From assembly GCA_026027325.1 (NCBI GenBank), contig JAMSLZ010000001.1, positions 3,348,001-3,412,000 of the forward strand: DNA of 64,000 bases. Direction: 5' to 3'. Below the pieces are notes generated by a model. It was given only the letters and a program-made list of their open reading frames with translations. It made no database searches and had not been told where the DNA came from. A program made the translations under genes and the position numbers. The DNA is from Actinomucor elegans (lineage: Eukaryota > Mucoromycota > Mucoromycetes > Mucorales > Mucoraceae). Shown piece after piece: positions 12,104 to 25,377 of this stretch (position 1 is its first letter; every line of letters begins with the position of its first letter).

Positions 12104-14991
12104 TTATTTCTTACTGTTGGTCAAATCAGCCTTTGACTTTTCAGAAAGAGCATTCATTAGCAAAGCCGAGGCATCGGGCTCTTCAGTTTGGTTAATAACT
12201 TTATAAACAGTCATTGATCCCAATTTGTGAGAGGAAAGCTTGTTTAAATAGGGTAAAAGACGAGGGCATAATACACGGTAACGACCTGGAAGATCAGAGG
12301 TATCCAATAACCAAGTAAGTAATAAAACTCCATTAGCATTTGTAGTAAGTAAAACGGTATTTTGTACAATGGATGCTGCAACATAAACCTTGGATCAAAC
12401 AAAAAACGTCAGTCTTTCTCTTTCTCTCTTCTATTGTATTCAAAGTACCTGTTGCTCTTTTGTGACAATGGGATTTTCAAGGATAGCTCTTACAGCACGA
12501 GCTCCAAATCGACCTTGTCCGATTTCCCAACATTTATCGACAATAGCATCGAAAATGTACTGGTTTTGATCTGATCCTTTACGCAGACAGCACTGAACAA
12601 CATAGTTACCAAACTGGTCCAACAATAGTAAGGGAACATAAGGCGCGATATGCTGACGAACCAAGTGAATCTAACAAACAAAAACAACAAAGCTAAAATT
12701 AGGTTACATTCAGAATCTTCTCAATTGTGTTTTTTTTACCTGTTCAGATGTATTTGCAAAGTCAATGATCTTTTGAGCAGCCCATGTACCATTCTTGTGA
12801 ACACCTATTGAAGCCAAGAAAGGTGCGATCTTTTCAAGCATGACTAATTTGGTTTCTTCTGAACAATGTTCGAATAGCTTTTGGATCACGGTGTTTCCAA
12901 TATAGTCTATAATAACATAAGTACACGTATGTTTAAAAGGGATTAACATTATTATTTTTTTACCGCTACAAAGCTCTACAATCTCTTCCATACACTCAGC
13001 AGCCACTGATTCTACTTCCACTAAAGATTGCTGCTCATCATTTTCCAACTTCTTTCTCATTTCGCGAAGGCGCAGTGGTTCCAGTTTTCTATCCGCGTTC
13101 AACTCGGGTACTGCAGGAATGACTGAAAAGTAAGTCAAGGGTACACGATCCTCTGTTTCGAAATAAAAGATTAAAATTTGATTACGATACGCTCAAAGTA
13201 AAGCCTTTTTTTTTACCTTTGATTTTATCAGAAGGTTCCTGTCCCATTTGTTGCATAATAAATTGTCTTTCGGATGCGATTGCTATATACAAACTGGGCT
13301 GAGTCGCCTGTTGTTGACCTGAAGCGTTCATCATCATATTCGTCATCATCATGGCAGTGGCCCATTGAGTGTTTTGATATGTTTCTGATCCAGATGAAGT
13401 AGCCGTATTATTAAGTGCTGGTTGTTGTTGTGGCATAGCGCTTGGTGTTGATGCTATTTGGCTTGATTCCTCGGGTTCATCCGGATTATTAGGTGGCACT
13501 TTGGCAAAGCCGATACGAACCGGGCCAGTACCAACGCCAAGGATCTCTTTATTTTGAAGCGTTTTCCGAGCGCGTACAGCATCTTCTTGATGATCAAAGT
13601 TGATAAAACCGCAGTTCTTGTGTGACAAAACGCGAACCGATTCAATCGCACCAAATGCTTGAAAGATAGTACGAAGAATGGCCGGGTTGATGTTAGCAGG
13701 AATATTACCAACCCCTAAAATGTAGCCCAAGAAAAAAAATTAATATACTTAAGTCACAAAAAAAAAAATGTTTCACTTACATAAGGCTCTAGTAGGACCT
13801 TGTGCATTAGGGCCTGCTTCGTTGGTAAGCGCCATAGCCACATTGACATCTGCTTTACCAAAGCCAACACGTACAGGTGTCCCTCCTAGTTTAGAACCAA
13901 GTCTTATTTCCAAATCATTCTTGGCGGCTACAGCGGATTCCATCGTTGTAAAGTTGACAAAAGCACATTCTTTATCAGACAGAATTCTTGCACTTTCTAC
14001 TTCGCCATATGTAGAAAACAACTGAACAAGGTCTGGTACACTGATGCTGGGGTTTATATTGCCTAGCCAAAGAGCACGCGAAGGAATTTGCGCCTGTGCA
14101 GAAGAAGGTGAATCAGCACCGTCAGGTTGACCATAATATTCCTTGATTTAAATCAATTAGTTAAATACTTGTTTTGTATATATATATATATAAAAAGATA
14201 TACGTTACTTGATCATCTTCTAAACTATAAACATGATCTATGTTCATATCGACTAGATTGCTACTACTACGCGATGATCTCAAAGGGACTTCTAATGGAG
14301 TTTGCTGCATTCTCAAACGTGATTGTGATACTGGTACTACCGTATTTGACGGATTTTCTTGTGTCATATCGAAAGGTGAAAAGGAATCTGCCATACCCAA
14401 GCTAATAGCGCGAGGGCGATGCAGTACACTAGATCTTGTATGGGGTGAAAAAGGACTAAACGCCAATCTGGAAGTAGAAGGGGTAGCCATGCTGTTTCCC
14501 AACTGTCCTGTCACAGTATAGGATCGAGCACGCGTGTTCGATTGCGTATGGTCTTCAAAATGGGTATGATGTTCTTCATCATCGAGACCTAGCGAAGCTA
14601 AAGTTGAAGCAATAGTGTTGGAAGCGTTTTCATCAATAGGGCTCGAAGGGTCATATGGATTGTAACCAAATGACGAAGGTGCAGCAGCGGTATTGTAAAC
14701 AGCGCTTGGCAGTGACATGGAACCGGAACGATTGCGGGAAGAAGCGAGTGATAAGTTGCTATGACTATCATTCAGTATGCTGCTACTACTGCTACTGGCG
14801 GAGGATGTGGTGGGTGTTGTGTTGGGATTAGTCAGATTGGAAAAGATATCAGTTGCATAAGGAAACGCAGAGGACTGAGAAGGCATCGTATCAGCACGCG
14901 ATCTTCTTAGGGGGGAAGCAACAGAAGCAGGACTCAAGTTTTGGTTAAAAGACACACGCGACGAGCCCTTGCTTTCTATATCATTTGGCAT
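12104..14991 (-). CDS. RRM + Pumilio (PUF) RNA-binding protein, Jsn1/Puf1-Puf2 type
   Basis: Seven GT-AG exons: 14991-14209, 14141-13781, 13714-13217, 13152-12964, 12906-12740, 12670-12449 and 12388-12104, giving 834 aa. The first ~265 residues are Ser-rich and disordered. RRM1 (about 280-350) has RALWLGNI as RNP2 and KECAFVNF as RNP1. RRM2 (about 380-450) has LWVGNIP and KNCGFINF. After a Gln/Met-rich linker come PUF-type helical repeats from about residue 600 to the end, including YIGNTVIQKLFEHC, HKNGTWAAQKIIDFA, DQFGNYVVQCCL and GRFGARAVRAILE. Yeast Jsn1/Puf2 have the same RRM-PUF order and bind mRNAs for membrane-associated proteins. The terminal TNANGVLLLTWLLDTS segment is typical of the Jsn1 subgroup. 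It is convergent with KCH. Confidence 0.9.
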
Positions 14992-16726
14992 TCTATTCTC
15001 GATAATGGTTTAGAACTTGTTTTCATTACTATAGTGCTTTAGCTATACCTAACGGAAGATAAAGGTGACGGCATATTTGAAGACTTTTGTAGCAAATTCG
15101 GATGTTTACGAGGACTATGTCCGTCGCTTACCCAAGTAAAATCCATATATGATAATATATGTCGATGGTTTGAAAGAAGAAAGAAAAGAAAAGAAAAATA
15201 TCGAGTTCGGGCCAAACCAGAAAAAAATTGTGACAGCTGAACTAGCCATTTTCTTGCGGTTAATTACTTGCCCGGTTGCATCAATGTTAGAAAAGCATTG
15301 GGGCAAAGAAAGCAGACTCGCCCAGACCTTCGCACTTAAAGTTGGGTTCAAATTTTGGTTAATTCTTATTGGGAATCGGAGATTATATGACCAAGAAAAA
15401 AAAATTAATCCTGTAACTTTTTACTCTTTTCATCTAGTAAAAGGTGCAAAACAATATAAAACTCGTTAATATATTTGTATGAAAATTTCCTGAGCATCGA
15501 GTAATATAAATACCATTCCGTATCTTTATAAAAAGAAACTTGGGATTATTGTAGAAATTTTTTTTTTTGTTTTTGTTTTTGTTTTATATAATACAAAAAT
15601 ACAGAACAATACATTCTTCAAATTCTTTAATCTCTAAATTAAAGTTTTTAGCCAACTATTCCAGAAAAAAAAATCTAAGCTAAAGAAAACACGCAGTTTG
15701 AATGGCTGAAGATGAGTGAGCACGATACCGTGATGTCCAGTAACGCACTGCATTGAAATCATCAATGGCACACAAATCAATAATGAGACGAAATGTACAT
15801 TTAACTTTTATATTGTTATATTGGATTTGAAAGACGCTAAACAACATCGAAAGTACAACAGTTTTATCTTTTGGTGTAATATTTATCTGATAAGCTCTTT
15901 ATATTAAAATCATATGCATATTATTACCCTTAATATGATGATTTCTAATTTTTACAAAATTTCGATTTCTGGAAGTTGAATTTCGATTTGGAATGATTTC
16001 GATCGATTTCTGTTAAAAATCGCATTTGTTGAGTATTCCATACTCAAAATGAGTTTCTGCATCTAAATGACCATCAACTTGACCGCAATATAATGGGTGT
16101 CCTATTACTTATTAACCTTCATCAGTAGAAAACTATAATTCTCTACACATTCGGGCGCAATGATAAAAATGTTAATCACAAGATACATCAAGTATAATAT
16201 GGAATCACGCAAATGGCTTTTTTTATTATGAAGGGAGCGGTTAGCAAAGGGCCACACATGTAATGAGCAGGATATGATTCCAGTTGATGGTTTGTATATA
16301 TATCCTCCGCTTCTTGATTGATTACCGATAATTAACCACATCCTATTGATCTGGATATGTATAAGGTGCTAATGTTAGGAGAATACCAGTAAAAAAGAAG
16401 CCGTTTGCCTAGCCTAAACCATAGATTACACTGCCAAAACAAAGTGAATAGTGATTTATTCCAATCAATTATATTGAATTAACAAAAAAAAAATCTGTAT
16501 ATAGTCATACAAAGCACAAAAATGATTTGTCTGACAATTTTCACATGAGGATATGCCTATAACCTGATTGAACAAATGTCCAATGAATATTAACTTGCCG
16601 GTATGTTAACCAATCAGCGGCTTCGTGACGTCGACCATATAATTGCCTATTTGTCATGAGTATTTCTCACAATTAGGTATATTTTCTCTTTTTCTTTCTC
16701 TCTCTCAATTTCTTTTATTACATACT
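14992..16726. other. Intergenic between the divergent PUF and PEX13 genes
   Basis: Open frames such as 15149-15469 lack recognisable domains. A dispersed-repeat copy is at about 16000-16067, with AAATCGCATTTGTTGAGTAT then CATACTCAAAATGAG and TGCATCTA. Near PEX13 there is a CRE-like TGACGTCG (16626-16633) and a long pyrimidine tract (about 16682-16715) just before the start, both plausible promoter elements. Confidence 0.45.
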
Positions 16727-18039
16727 ATGCCCTCCCCCCCTAAGCCTTGGGAAGTGAATAGCGCTAATAGTGGAGCTGCTGTCGTTACTTCACCTTCAAC
16801 TGCAGTCTCAGTAACTGCAGCGGCACCCGATGTTCCAGCAAGATCTTCAACGTTAAATGATTCAACTTTATCGACACCTGCTAGACCAGCTGGTAATTTG
16901 ATTTAAACAACTAGTACTTATCGTCCAATTACTTACATTGTGTATCATTAGGTTACGGTGGATACGGCACTACAGGCTACGGCACTACAGGCTACGGCAC
17001 TGCAGGCTATGGTTCTACAGGCTATGGTGGATATGGCTCCACTGGATATGGCTCCACTGGATATGGCATGGGTTCTTCATACAATCGCTTTGGAAGCTCT
17101 TACGGTAGCTACGGTGGTGGATACGGTGGCTATGGTAGCTATGGCGGCTATGGTAGCTATGGAGGCATGAATCGATATGGAGGAGGCAGTTACGGCCGTA
17201 TGGGTGGTCCTGGTGGTCCTGACGAAATGGGCTTAACACAACGTATGGAAATGGGCACTCGCTCTACGTTTGAAGTCATTGAAAATATTGTCGGATCCTT
17301 TGGTGGATTCGCTCAGATGTTGGAATCTACTTTCATGGCTACACACTCGAGTTTCATGGCTATGGTCGGCGTGGCCGAGCAATTAGGCTTCCTTAAAAAC
17401 TACTTGGGCCAAGTGTTTAGCATCTTGGCACTGTATCGGCTGGTCAGGAGAACTATTGCTAAAGTGACAGGCCAAGCTCCTCCCGGAAAACCTATGGAAA
17501 TGAACATAATGGAATTCCAAAAATTCGAACAAAAGGCTGCAGCTACTGGACCCAAAATGTCTCGCAAGCCTTTGATTATCTTTATGTTGATGGTTGTTGG
17601 CCTTCCTTACATGATGCACAAGTTGATCAAGTTGATTTCTGCTAGTCAGCAACAGCAAATGGCACTTCAAGGTGTTCCAGGTGCTCCAAATAACCCTACT
17701 GCCGGTATTGATCCCGCTAAACTTGAATTTGCCCGCGCCATGTATGACTTTAATTCCGAATCTCAAATGGAACTCACATTGAAGAAGGGTGATATCGTGG
17801 CTATCATTTCCAAAACAGATCCTAATACAAATTCTGCCAGTCAATGGTGGAGAGGCCGTTTAAGAGACGGTACAATGGGTATGTTCCCAGCCAACTATGT
17901 AGAAATCATCCAGAAAGGCGGCCCAAATAGCGAAAATAATGCCGTAAAAGAAGCAACTGCCGCTCTAGAAGAAAAGGTGCCGGCTGCAATCACTGCTGCA
18001 CCTGCCAATCCACAAGAAGTGACTAACAAGTTGGTCTAA
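16727..18039 (+). CDS. PEX13: Peroxisomal import docking protein Pex13 (YG-rich, SH3)
   Basis: Exons 16727-16892 and 16952-18039 give 417 aa. The N-terminus PSPPKPWEV is the fungal Pex13 signature. A strongly Tyr/Gly-repetitive region follows (about residues 56-130). Next comes the conserved membrane part around STFEVIENIVGSFGGFAQML and TFMATHSSFMAMVGVAEQLG, with hydrophobic helices (about 195-215 and 240-260). A C-terminal SH3 domain (~290-355) contains ARAMYDFNSE, the ELTLKKGD core, QWWRGRL and GMFPANYVE. Pex13 spans the peroxisomal membrane, docks cargo-loaded Pex5/Pex14, and its YG segment is reported to form the import-channel phase. An in-frame ATG at 16643 is rejected because the family starts with MPSPPKPWE. 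Confidence 0.95.
16952..17200 (+). repeat. Tandem GGCTACGGCACTACA-type coding repeats (YG domain of PEX13)
   Basis: A 12-15-bp unit encoding GYG(T/S)TG is repeated about eight times, followed by GSYGGY-type units. The copies are near-identical at the nucleotide level, indicating recent slippage or expansion inside the import-pore domain. Confidence 0.8.
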
Positions 18040-21000
18040 TTCCCTCTTTTCAAGACATTTGATCATTATTCCCTACAGCTCCTTTGCTTATACTGCATCT
18101 TTAATTCCTTTATCACTGAAAAAGTGCTTATTTCAATTCTTCCTAATCAATCTCGCCTGTATTATATTCATCTATTTTCCCTTAATAAAACATTAAATAT
18201 CTTTATTCCAAAAACTGCAAATTATAATAGTATTAGATGGCAGATTACATATACACAAAGAAAAAATGCGCTAAACCGCCAATTGAATTGAATACACAAC
18301 AATGCTCTGTTCAAAAACGAGTCAATCACAATATCTACAATTACTGAACGACATAGAGTATTCCAACGAGTGTAAAGGTTAGAGAAAATACTGTGACTTA
18401 TTGAGCGATGCGCTTATTCTTCAGGTAGTGGTAGCAAAAAGTAGCAGATAAAAAGTTGCTTGTAATCAACTGACAGGTACAGAGGTACAATGCGATAGTA
18501 ACGCACTTTAATACTGTAGTATATAAACTGGTACTTTTTCATACGCCAGTGGAAATGTGGTACAGTAGAGTGACAGTTTATACTATTATAAGTTTCATCA
18601 ATAGCTATATAATGCTTGATACTTCATTATTCTTTTTTTATTCTTGAGCATAAACTGCATTATTATCATCAACGGACGCTTATACATTGATCCTTACTGT
18701 TTTATTAAACTATTTTTGTTTATTAAACGTTGGTACTGGCTTTAATAGACTTGGTGCAAAGTCAAAAATTAATTGACAGAAAGATTAACATCAGTAACAA
18801 AAAGTATATGATAGAATCAAAGCGAACACATAAAAACACTGTACTTCTGGATCGCTAAATTGCGCTTGATTTGGTAGTTGCAGTTCCGCTTAAATTCGAC
18901 AACGCGAACACTAGCTTCTATGCAGCAAAAAGAAAACAGTATGCAAGCTTCATTAGGATGAACAATGCTGCATTAAGCACCATACTTATACAGTGATTGT
19001 ATACCAATAGAAAATGATTCAAAAAAATGACATTGTTATGAATTGGTCTCGATTTCTATTCAGAAATCGACTACCTCCACACCACATTGTTCTCTCAGAA
19101 TCTCGGTATGAACTTTGGTTCCATTTTCTATAACAAAAAACTGTTGATGGAAATAAAATATCTTTCACAAGTTTGTGTGGATTTTAATAACTCGTTAAAT
19201 GGCGTAAATATCGACTGATATTTTCTATTGATTTCTTTAGTATTAGCAGAAAGGTGTGATATATTTGGTTTTTTTTTAAAAAAAAAAATGCAGCCAAAGC
19301 CCAAGCATTTTATATATAATATACTCCACCAAATACTACTCGATAGCGCATTCAAGTTTACTACTTAGAATGATACTATTAAAAAATCCTTCATCAAGAT
19401 TATGACATTTAGCTGTCTCTCAAAAAAAAGGGCAACGATTTAAAAATTGAGCATAAAGGTATACCTCTGGGAACTTTTCTTTTTTTAACGTCTGCGTCTA
19501 CTAAAATGTACGTTTTTGATGTGAACTAGTAAAGGTGATCAATAGATCTCTTGTCTGATTGCAATCAAATGCCGCATCTAGTGAATTCCCTTCACTGAGA
19601 ATGAGCCACTTTATCTATCAAATTACTTTTCTGTCAGTATTAAAATGGGTATACTATACTATACTTGTCAATATATTGAGAGTTATATGAAGTATAAAAT
19701 GATTTCTACTACAAAAGAGACAACAAAAATTCAATAATGCTGAACATGTAATTTGTTTATTAATGTAAAAAAAAAGACTTTGATCTCTATATTGCACAGC
19801 TTGAAATATATTAAATATTATATTATTATTGAATGCCAGATTATTAGATGAACTGAGATCTCAAATATGAGCAGCACTTGCATCTTGATATCGCATAGTA
19901 TCGTCTAGATACATACTCACTTTAAAGGTTATGTTAATTACCTTGAAAAACCGTCATATGTAACAGTAGAGTATATATAATTCATTTATACTTGATCTAA
20001 TGGTTTAGAGATCTTCTGATTGATATCAACTTAATGTCTCTTGAGATAAGTACATGATCCGTACTGATAGAGCATTGCATCAAAGATTTTATTGAAGCAT
20101 TTATAGATTTCGGCAAACGCACTTGCTTTATTTTCAAACTGAAATATTGAATAAATAAACTATAATTGTCGTGTTCGAAATCGACATTAAATCAAGAGAT
20201 AAAATCATTGACTTAAAGATTATTAACGCTGGAAAATCCAAGTTTTGAGCGCATGTAAGTCTATATAATAAATCACTTTTGCTTTTCTGGGATCTACGTT
20301 AGCTCTCTATTGGATGTTTTGGTATAGAAACATCTAATGGAAAAAAAAATGCTTGGCCAACTTTATATTATGCTGGAAACAAACAAGATCACCACCATCA
20401 ACCATGCACTGTTTTATGCACAAAAAAACCCTCAAAATTTGAGTAAAATAATTTGGACATGTGATATCGATTGTCAAAATAACCCATAGTTATAGACTCA
20501 TGTACTTTTCATCTGATAGTTAAATTTTAACAGGTATTAACTATTTAGTATCTATTAAATCGTCTTGATCGCAAAACAAACCTATTTCATACTGAATAGT
20601 TTCAAAAAAATATCTTTTTGATCTGTAAAATGAAATCAAACTATTTGGTTATCGATCGATTATCTGTTCCAATAAGTTAGTTAGATTTAGTATTGTATAT
20701 ACAGGCACTTGCATCTCTTTGACTAATATACTAAAGTTCCACAGATGTGTACAGACGCTTTATCTAGCGGAATCCAAGCTTTGAAAGAGGATCATCTGGC
20801 GAAATTAGCTCAAATATTCTTTTCGATCTTGAAAAGTTGGAAAGCACATTTAATCTAAAACCGCCGGGCATATATAAAAAAGGTCAAAACCAAAGTATAT
20901 CCCGCAGTGTGACCTGATTTGGACATTAATACCTCAATGTCTTTGCTTGTAATATCGTTGACTGTCTTAATGGACATGATCTAGTCCATAACTATAAAAA

Positions 21001-21774
21001 TCTTTGCGCTTTGCAAAAAAGTAAGAAAAGGGATTCTAGTGATATTTATTTCAATGGGAAAGGAATAGTCGGTTCTTTTTTTCATATATACCATACAATG
21101 TCGGTCGATCTTGGTGGCTTAACCATTGAGGATTTCTTAGTGAAAAAAAATCGCTCATTTTCTCTTGATTTGTGTACTACAACGAAGCGTGAGTCTTATA
21201 AGCGATTGGCTTGATCTGATTTTAGTTACACGGTAAAAACTCATATATGGAGTGTTTGGTCATTGTGCAAACAGACTTACTCTACAAAGCCATACCATGA
21301 AACATAAAAAAAGATGGGATTTCTAGTATAACGCTTAAATCAATGCACGTTATCGACACTATCTTATGAACAACTGATGTTCTTTTTCGAGTTTCATCGT
21401 CTTCTTTTGTATATTTGCAATCTTCCAAAAGAGAAGATCATTTACAAACGCCCAATGCTTCATTGATGCGGTTAAGTAAACTTAAAATAATGATATCCGA
21501 TGATAAATTCAGTTTTTCCTGTTTTCCAAATAGAGCAAGGTGGACCATTGGCTTTCAATTTTACTCAAACGTGTACACCCAGCCATAGAACGAACATTTT
21601 AGCAGTACTGTCAAGCTTTACATATATAGAATATCCTTTAGCAAAAAAACCGCAACTGGCAAGTTCAATCAAGTATATAAGAATTGATATCAAAGTCAGT
21701 ATAGTGTCTTTTTTTTTCGTATACACTTTCCGCGCCTTGTCTTCTTTTCATTACCTTTGTGAATCAAATCGAAA
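18040..21774. other. 3.7-kb intergenic region, no gene recognised
   Basis: AT-rich DNA between PEX13 and the P2C ATPase. A dispersed-repeat copy lies at about 19545-19625, with ATGCCGCATCTAGTGAATTC then ACTGAGAATGAGCC, and a partial one at 19850-19895. Short frames at 19128-19355, 21011-21214 and 21500-21778 show no domain, so I do not call them. The last ~200 bp, including a CTTTCC/TTTTC-rich stretch, are probably the ATPase promoter. Confidence 0.45.
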
Positions 21775-24700
21775 ATGAATGAAAAGTTTAAAGACAATGT
21801 TCCGGTTATAACTGTGGAGGATGCTAGCAAGATCAAATTTGCGAGAGTTCATCGTCCGGAGAGAACCAAAACAATTCAAACCATCGCTTCCGCTGCCTCC
21901 AGAAGGCCTTCTGTTAGTGCTCCCAAGCGCCCACAACTAAAGGCAAAGACAGAGAAGAAAAACGTCGACATTGTAAGTATTGCTTGTGCATCTTATCCTT
22001 ATTTTAGAGGGCACTTACCGATAATTTATAGACTGAGCATTTATTGACTCCTCAAGAGTGCGCAGACAAGTACAATACACACATTGATACTATCAAAGCT
22101 TCCGAGTCGCAAGGCCTTACTTCTCAACAGGCTGCAAATGTCTTGGCTGAAACTGGCCCTAACAAATTGACTCCTCCCAAGAAGAGACATCCCTTTCTAA
22201 AGTACCTTGATTGTGTCGTAAAGCTCTTCAACTTGCTCTTGATCCTTGCTGGTATTCTTGATTACATCTTGTTGGCTATTGACTTTGAAGCCAACTTTCC
22301 AAACGTAAGTTTGATTATTGAGAGCTATATCACTTATAATCTGACCGAGTACGTCTTTTTATTTTGTCTATAGACTTATCTTGGTGCAATCTTAATTGGT
22401 GTTTCTCTGTTGAACGCTTTTATCGAGTTCTATCAAGAACAAAAATCACAAGCTCTTTTAGATTCTTTCCTTGATATGGTTCCTGCTAAATGTATGGTCG
22501 TCCGTGATGGCAAGGTTCAACAGATTGACGCGGCTGATCTGGTTGTCGGTGACGTTGTATTGATCCGTATGGGCGATAAAGTGCCTGCCGATCTTATGAT
22601 TTTCTCAGCATCTGATCTCAAAGTCGATAACTCTCCTCTTACTGGTGAATCTGATCCTCAAGAACGTGGAGCCAGTAATACACAAAAGAACGTATTTGAG
22701 GCTGAAAACATCGTATTCAACGGCACTCTAGCTGTCTCTGGCGAAGGGTATGGTATTGTAGTTCGTACAGGCGATGGCACTGTCCTTGGTCAAATTGCTG
22801 GTTTAACTGCAGGCGAAGCTAAATCTCAATCTCCTCTATCTCAAGAGGTAAATACAACAAGTTGTTGTTTAGTTTATTAGTTCTAATCGCTTTCTTCAAT
22901 AGATCTCCAAGTTTGTAAAGATTATTGCCTCAATTGCTCTTTGTTCAGCTGCCATTTTCTTTGGTATTGGCTTCCCAGTAAACAATAACAACATCTCCCT
23001 TACACTCAACTTTGCTATCTCCGTGTTTGTTGCTTGGGTTCCTGAAGGTTTACCAGCTACAGTCACCATTTTGTTAACTATATCTGCAAAACGTATGGCT
23101 AGCAGAAATGTATTAGTCAAGGACTTGCAAGGCGTTGAGACATTAGGCGCTATTACTTTATTGGCTACAGATAAGACAGGTACACTTACTCGTAATCAAA
23201 TGACGGTCACTTATGTATGGTCTTGCCTTACATTGACCAATGTTATGGATAAGCAAAATCAACAAGGTCTTATCATTAATCTACCTGGTGCCGTTGAAAT
23301 TATGAACATTTGCGCTTTGAATTCGCGTGCCAAGTTTGACAGAATCGATATCCCAGTTTCTCAACGTCAAATCCTTGGTGACGCCACTGAAACAGGCCTT
23401 GTTCGCTTTGCTGGTGAACATTTTGGCAAGCAATTCGATACTTTACCTGATGAGTTCCCCAAGGTCTTTGAAATTCCTTTTAACTCTGACAACAAGTGGG
23501 CCATGACCATCCACAAAAAGACACATCGCAATGGTTCTTTGACACTCTATGTCAAAGGTGCTCCCGAACGCGTTCTCAACTTGTGTAGCTCTATATTACT
23601 TGCTGATGGTACTTCAGCCCCTCTTACTGAAAAGCACAGAGAGGCTTTCCAAGAAACGTATACCTATATGGCTAGTCAAGGTCATCGTGTCTTGGCCTTT
23701 GCTCAAGTCCTGTTACCCGAATCTGAATATCCAGTTGATTATGTCTTTGATAAGGCTCAGAAAAACTATCCTATGGCTGATATGACCTTTGTAGGTCTCG
23801 TTTCTCTTGAAGACCCTCCCAAGCATGGAGTTCGTGAAGCTATTGGTAAATGTCGTGCTGCAGGCATTAAGGTAATGATGGTTACTGGTGACCACCCTTT
23901 GACTGCTGAAGCTATTGGTCGCAAGATTAATTTGATGGTCGGTGATACCAAAGCATCTGCTGCTCAACGATTGAATATTACTGAAGAACATGTTGCTGAA
24001 AGTGATTATAACAGTATTGTTATTCATGGAGATACAATCGACTCTCTTTCGGATGACGATTGGGATACCATCTTTTCCAAGGACGAAATCATCTTTGCTC
24101 GTACATCTCCTAAGCACAAGCTTGAAATTGTTAAACGCGCTCAATCTATGCGTCATATTGTTGGGGTTACAGGTGACGGTGTCAACGATGCACCTGCATT
24201 GAAGAAGGCTGACCTGGGTATTGCTATGAATATTTCTGGTTCTGATGTTTCAAAAGATGCAGCTGCTATGATCTTGTTAGATGATAATTTCGCCTCGATT
24301 GTTCACGGTATCGAAGAAGGCCGTTTGATTTTTGTCAACTTGAAAAAGTCCATTCAATACACAATCACCCATTCTATGCCTGAAGTTATTCCCAATTTGC
24401 TTTACATTATCGTTCCTCTTCCCTTGCCTTTGTCCGCTATTCTGATCTTGGTCATCGATCTTGGATTTGAACTGTTCGCCGCTCTCACTTTTGCCTGGGA
24501 TGTTCCTGAATCTGAAGAAGGCCTAATGAAAATGCCACCTCGTAAGCCTGTCAACCCGGAATCTATTGATCGTCATCGTCGTTCATTGCATCGTAAGCAG
24601 CAGTATATCCAGTACAATTCGGATACTGGAGAGGAAATTAGACCACCTTTCTTCCGCCGCATTTCCAACAGAGTTCACGAAATCTTTTCTGTTGGCTATT

Positions 24701-25377
24701 GGAAGGAAAAGTTTGAAAAGAACGATGATGAGGTGCTTGTTGATCTTCCCTTACTTTCTTGGTCATACTTGGAAATTGGTATGATTGAGGCTATTGGAAA
24801 TTTGACGAGTTACTTTGTCGTGCTTTGGTATAATGGTATTACTCCAGCTGATGCTATCATTATGCAACGCGGCTCTAGTTCTCCTACCTTCTACTTTTCT
24901 AATGGCCCTATCTATGCTCAAGATTATGTAACTCTTGCTGGCAAAGTATTGGACGCTGCTGCTCAAAAACAAGCTCTTGGCCAAGCTCAATCGATTGTCT
25001 ATTGGAGTATCATGGTAATGCAAATGTTCAATATGTTTGCATGCAAGACACGTTTTTCTATACCTATTGGCAGGTACATGTTTTCCAACAAGTACACGTT
25101 CGCTGGTATCTTGGGTGGTGTTTCACTTGGCACCTTGATTGTCTACTGTCCTCCTTTCAATATCCCTTTTGGTACTGATTACCATTTGCTACCTCTTTGG
25201 TGGTTGATCGGCTTTGGTTATGGCTTTATCATTATTGCTTATGCTTGTGCTCGTATCAAAATCAGACAGAAGTTCAGTCCTGTTTCATTCAATCCTGATA
25301 TTCAAGGTTTGCGCATGTATCCCACTATTCATACCGTCGCTACTCATGATGGCCACTCCATTAATAAGATAGTATAA
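21775..25377 (+). CDS. P-type ATPase, P2C (Na+,K+/H+,K+-ATPase alpha-like) cation pump
   Basis: Exons 21775-21972, 22032-22304, 22374-22847 and 22903-25377 give 1139 aa. Order: basic N-tail, M1-M2, actuator TGES (~247), M4 PEGLP (~362), phosphorylation site ATDKTGTLT (Asp ~405), nucleotide-binding region with KGAPERVL, hinge TGDGVNDAPALKKADLGIAM, then M5-M10. VPEGLPATVT and SMPEVIPNLL in M4/M5 and IDLG in M6 are typical of P2C pumps, so Na+/K+-type transport at the plasma membrane is inferred. Oddities: the second M6 acidic residue (animal Asp808) is Glu (IDLGFEL), and the M6-M7 loop carries an extra basic/aromatic stretch. No beta subunit is visible nearby. Other P2 subgroups (ENA, SERCA) fit less well. 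Confidence 0.92.

Noticed and set aside
15149..15469. 106-codon frame upstream of the PUF gene
   Set aside because: No domain, no homology I recognise, Lys-rich translation of AT-rich DNA; probably leader/promoter sequence.
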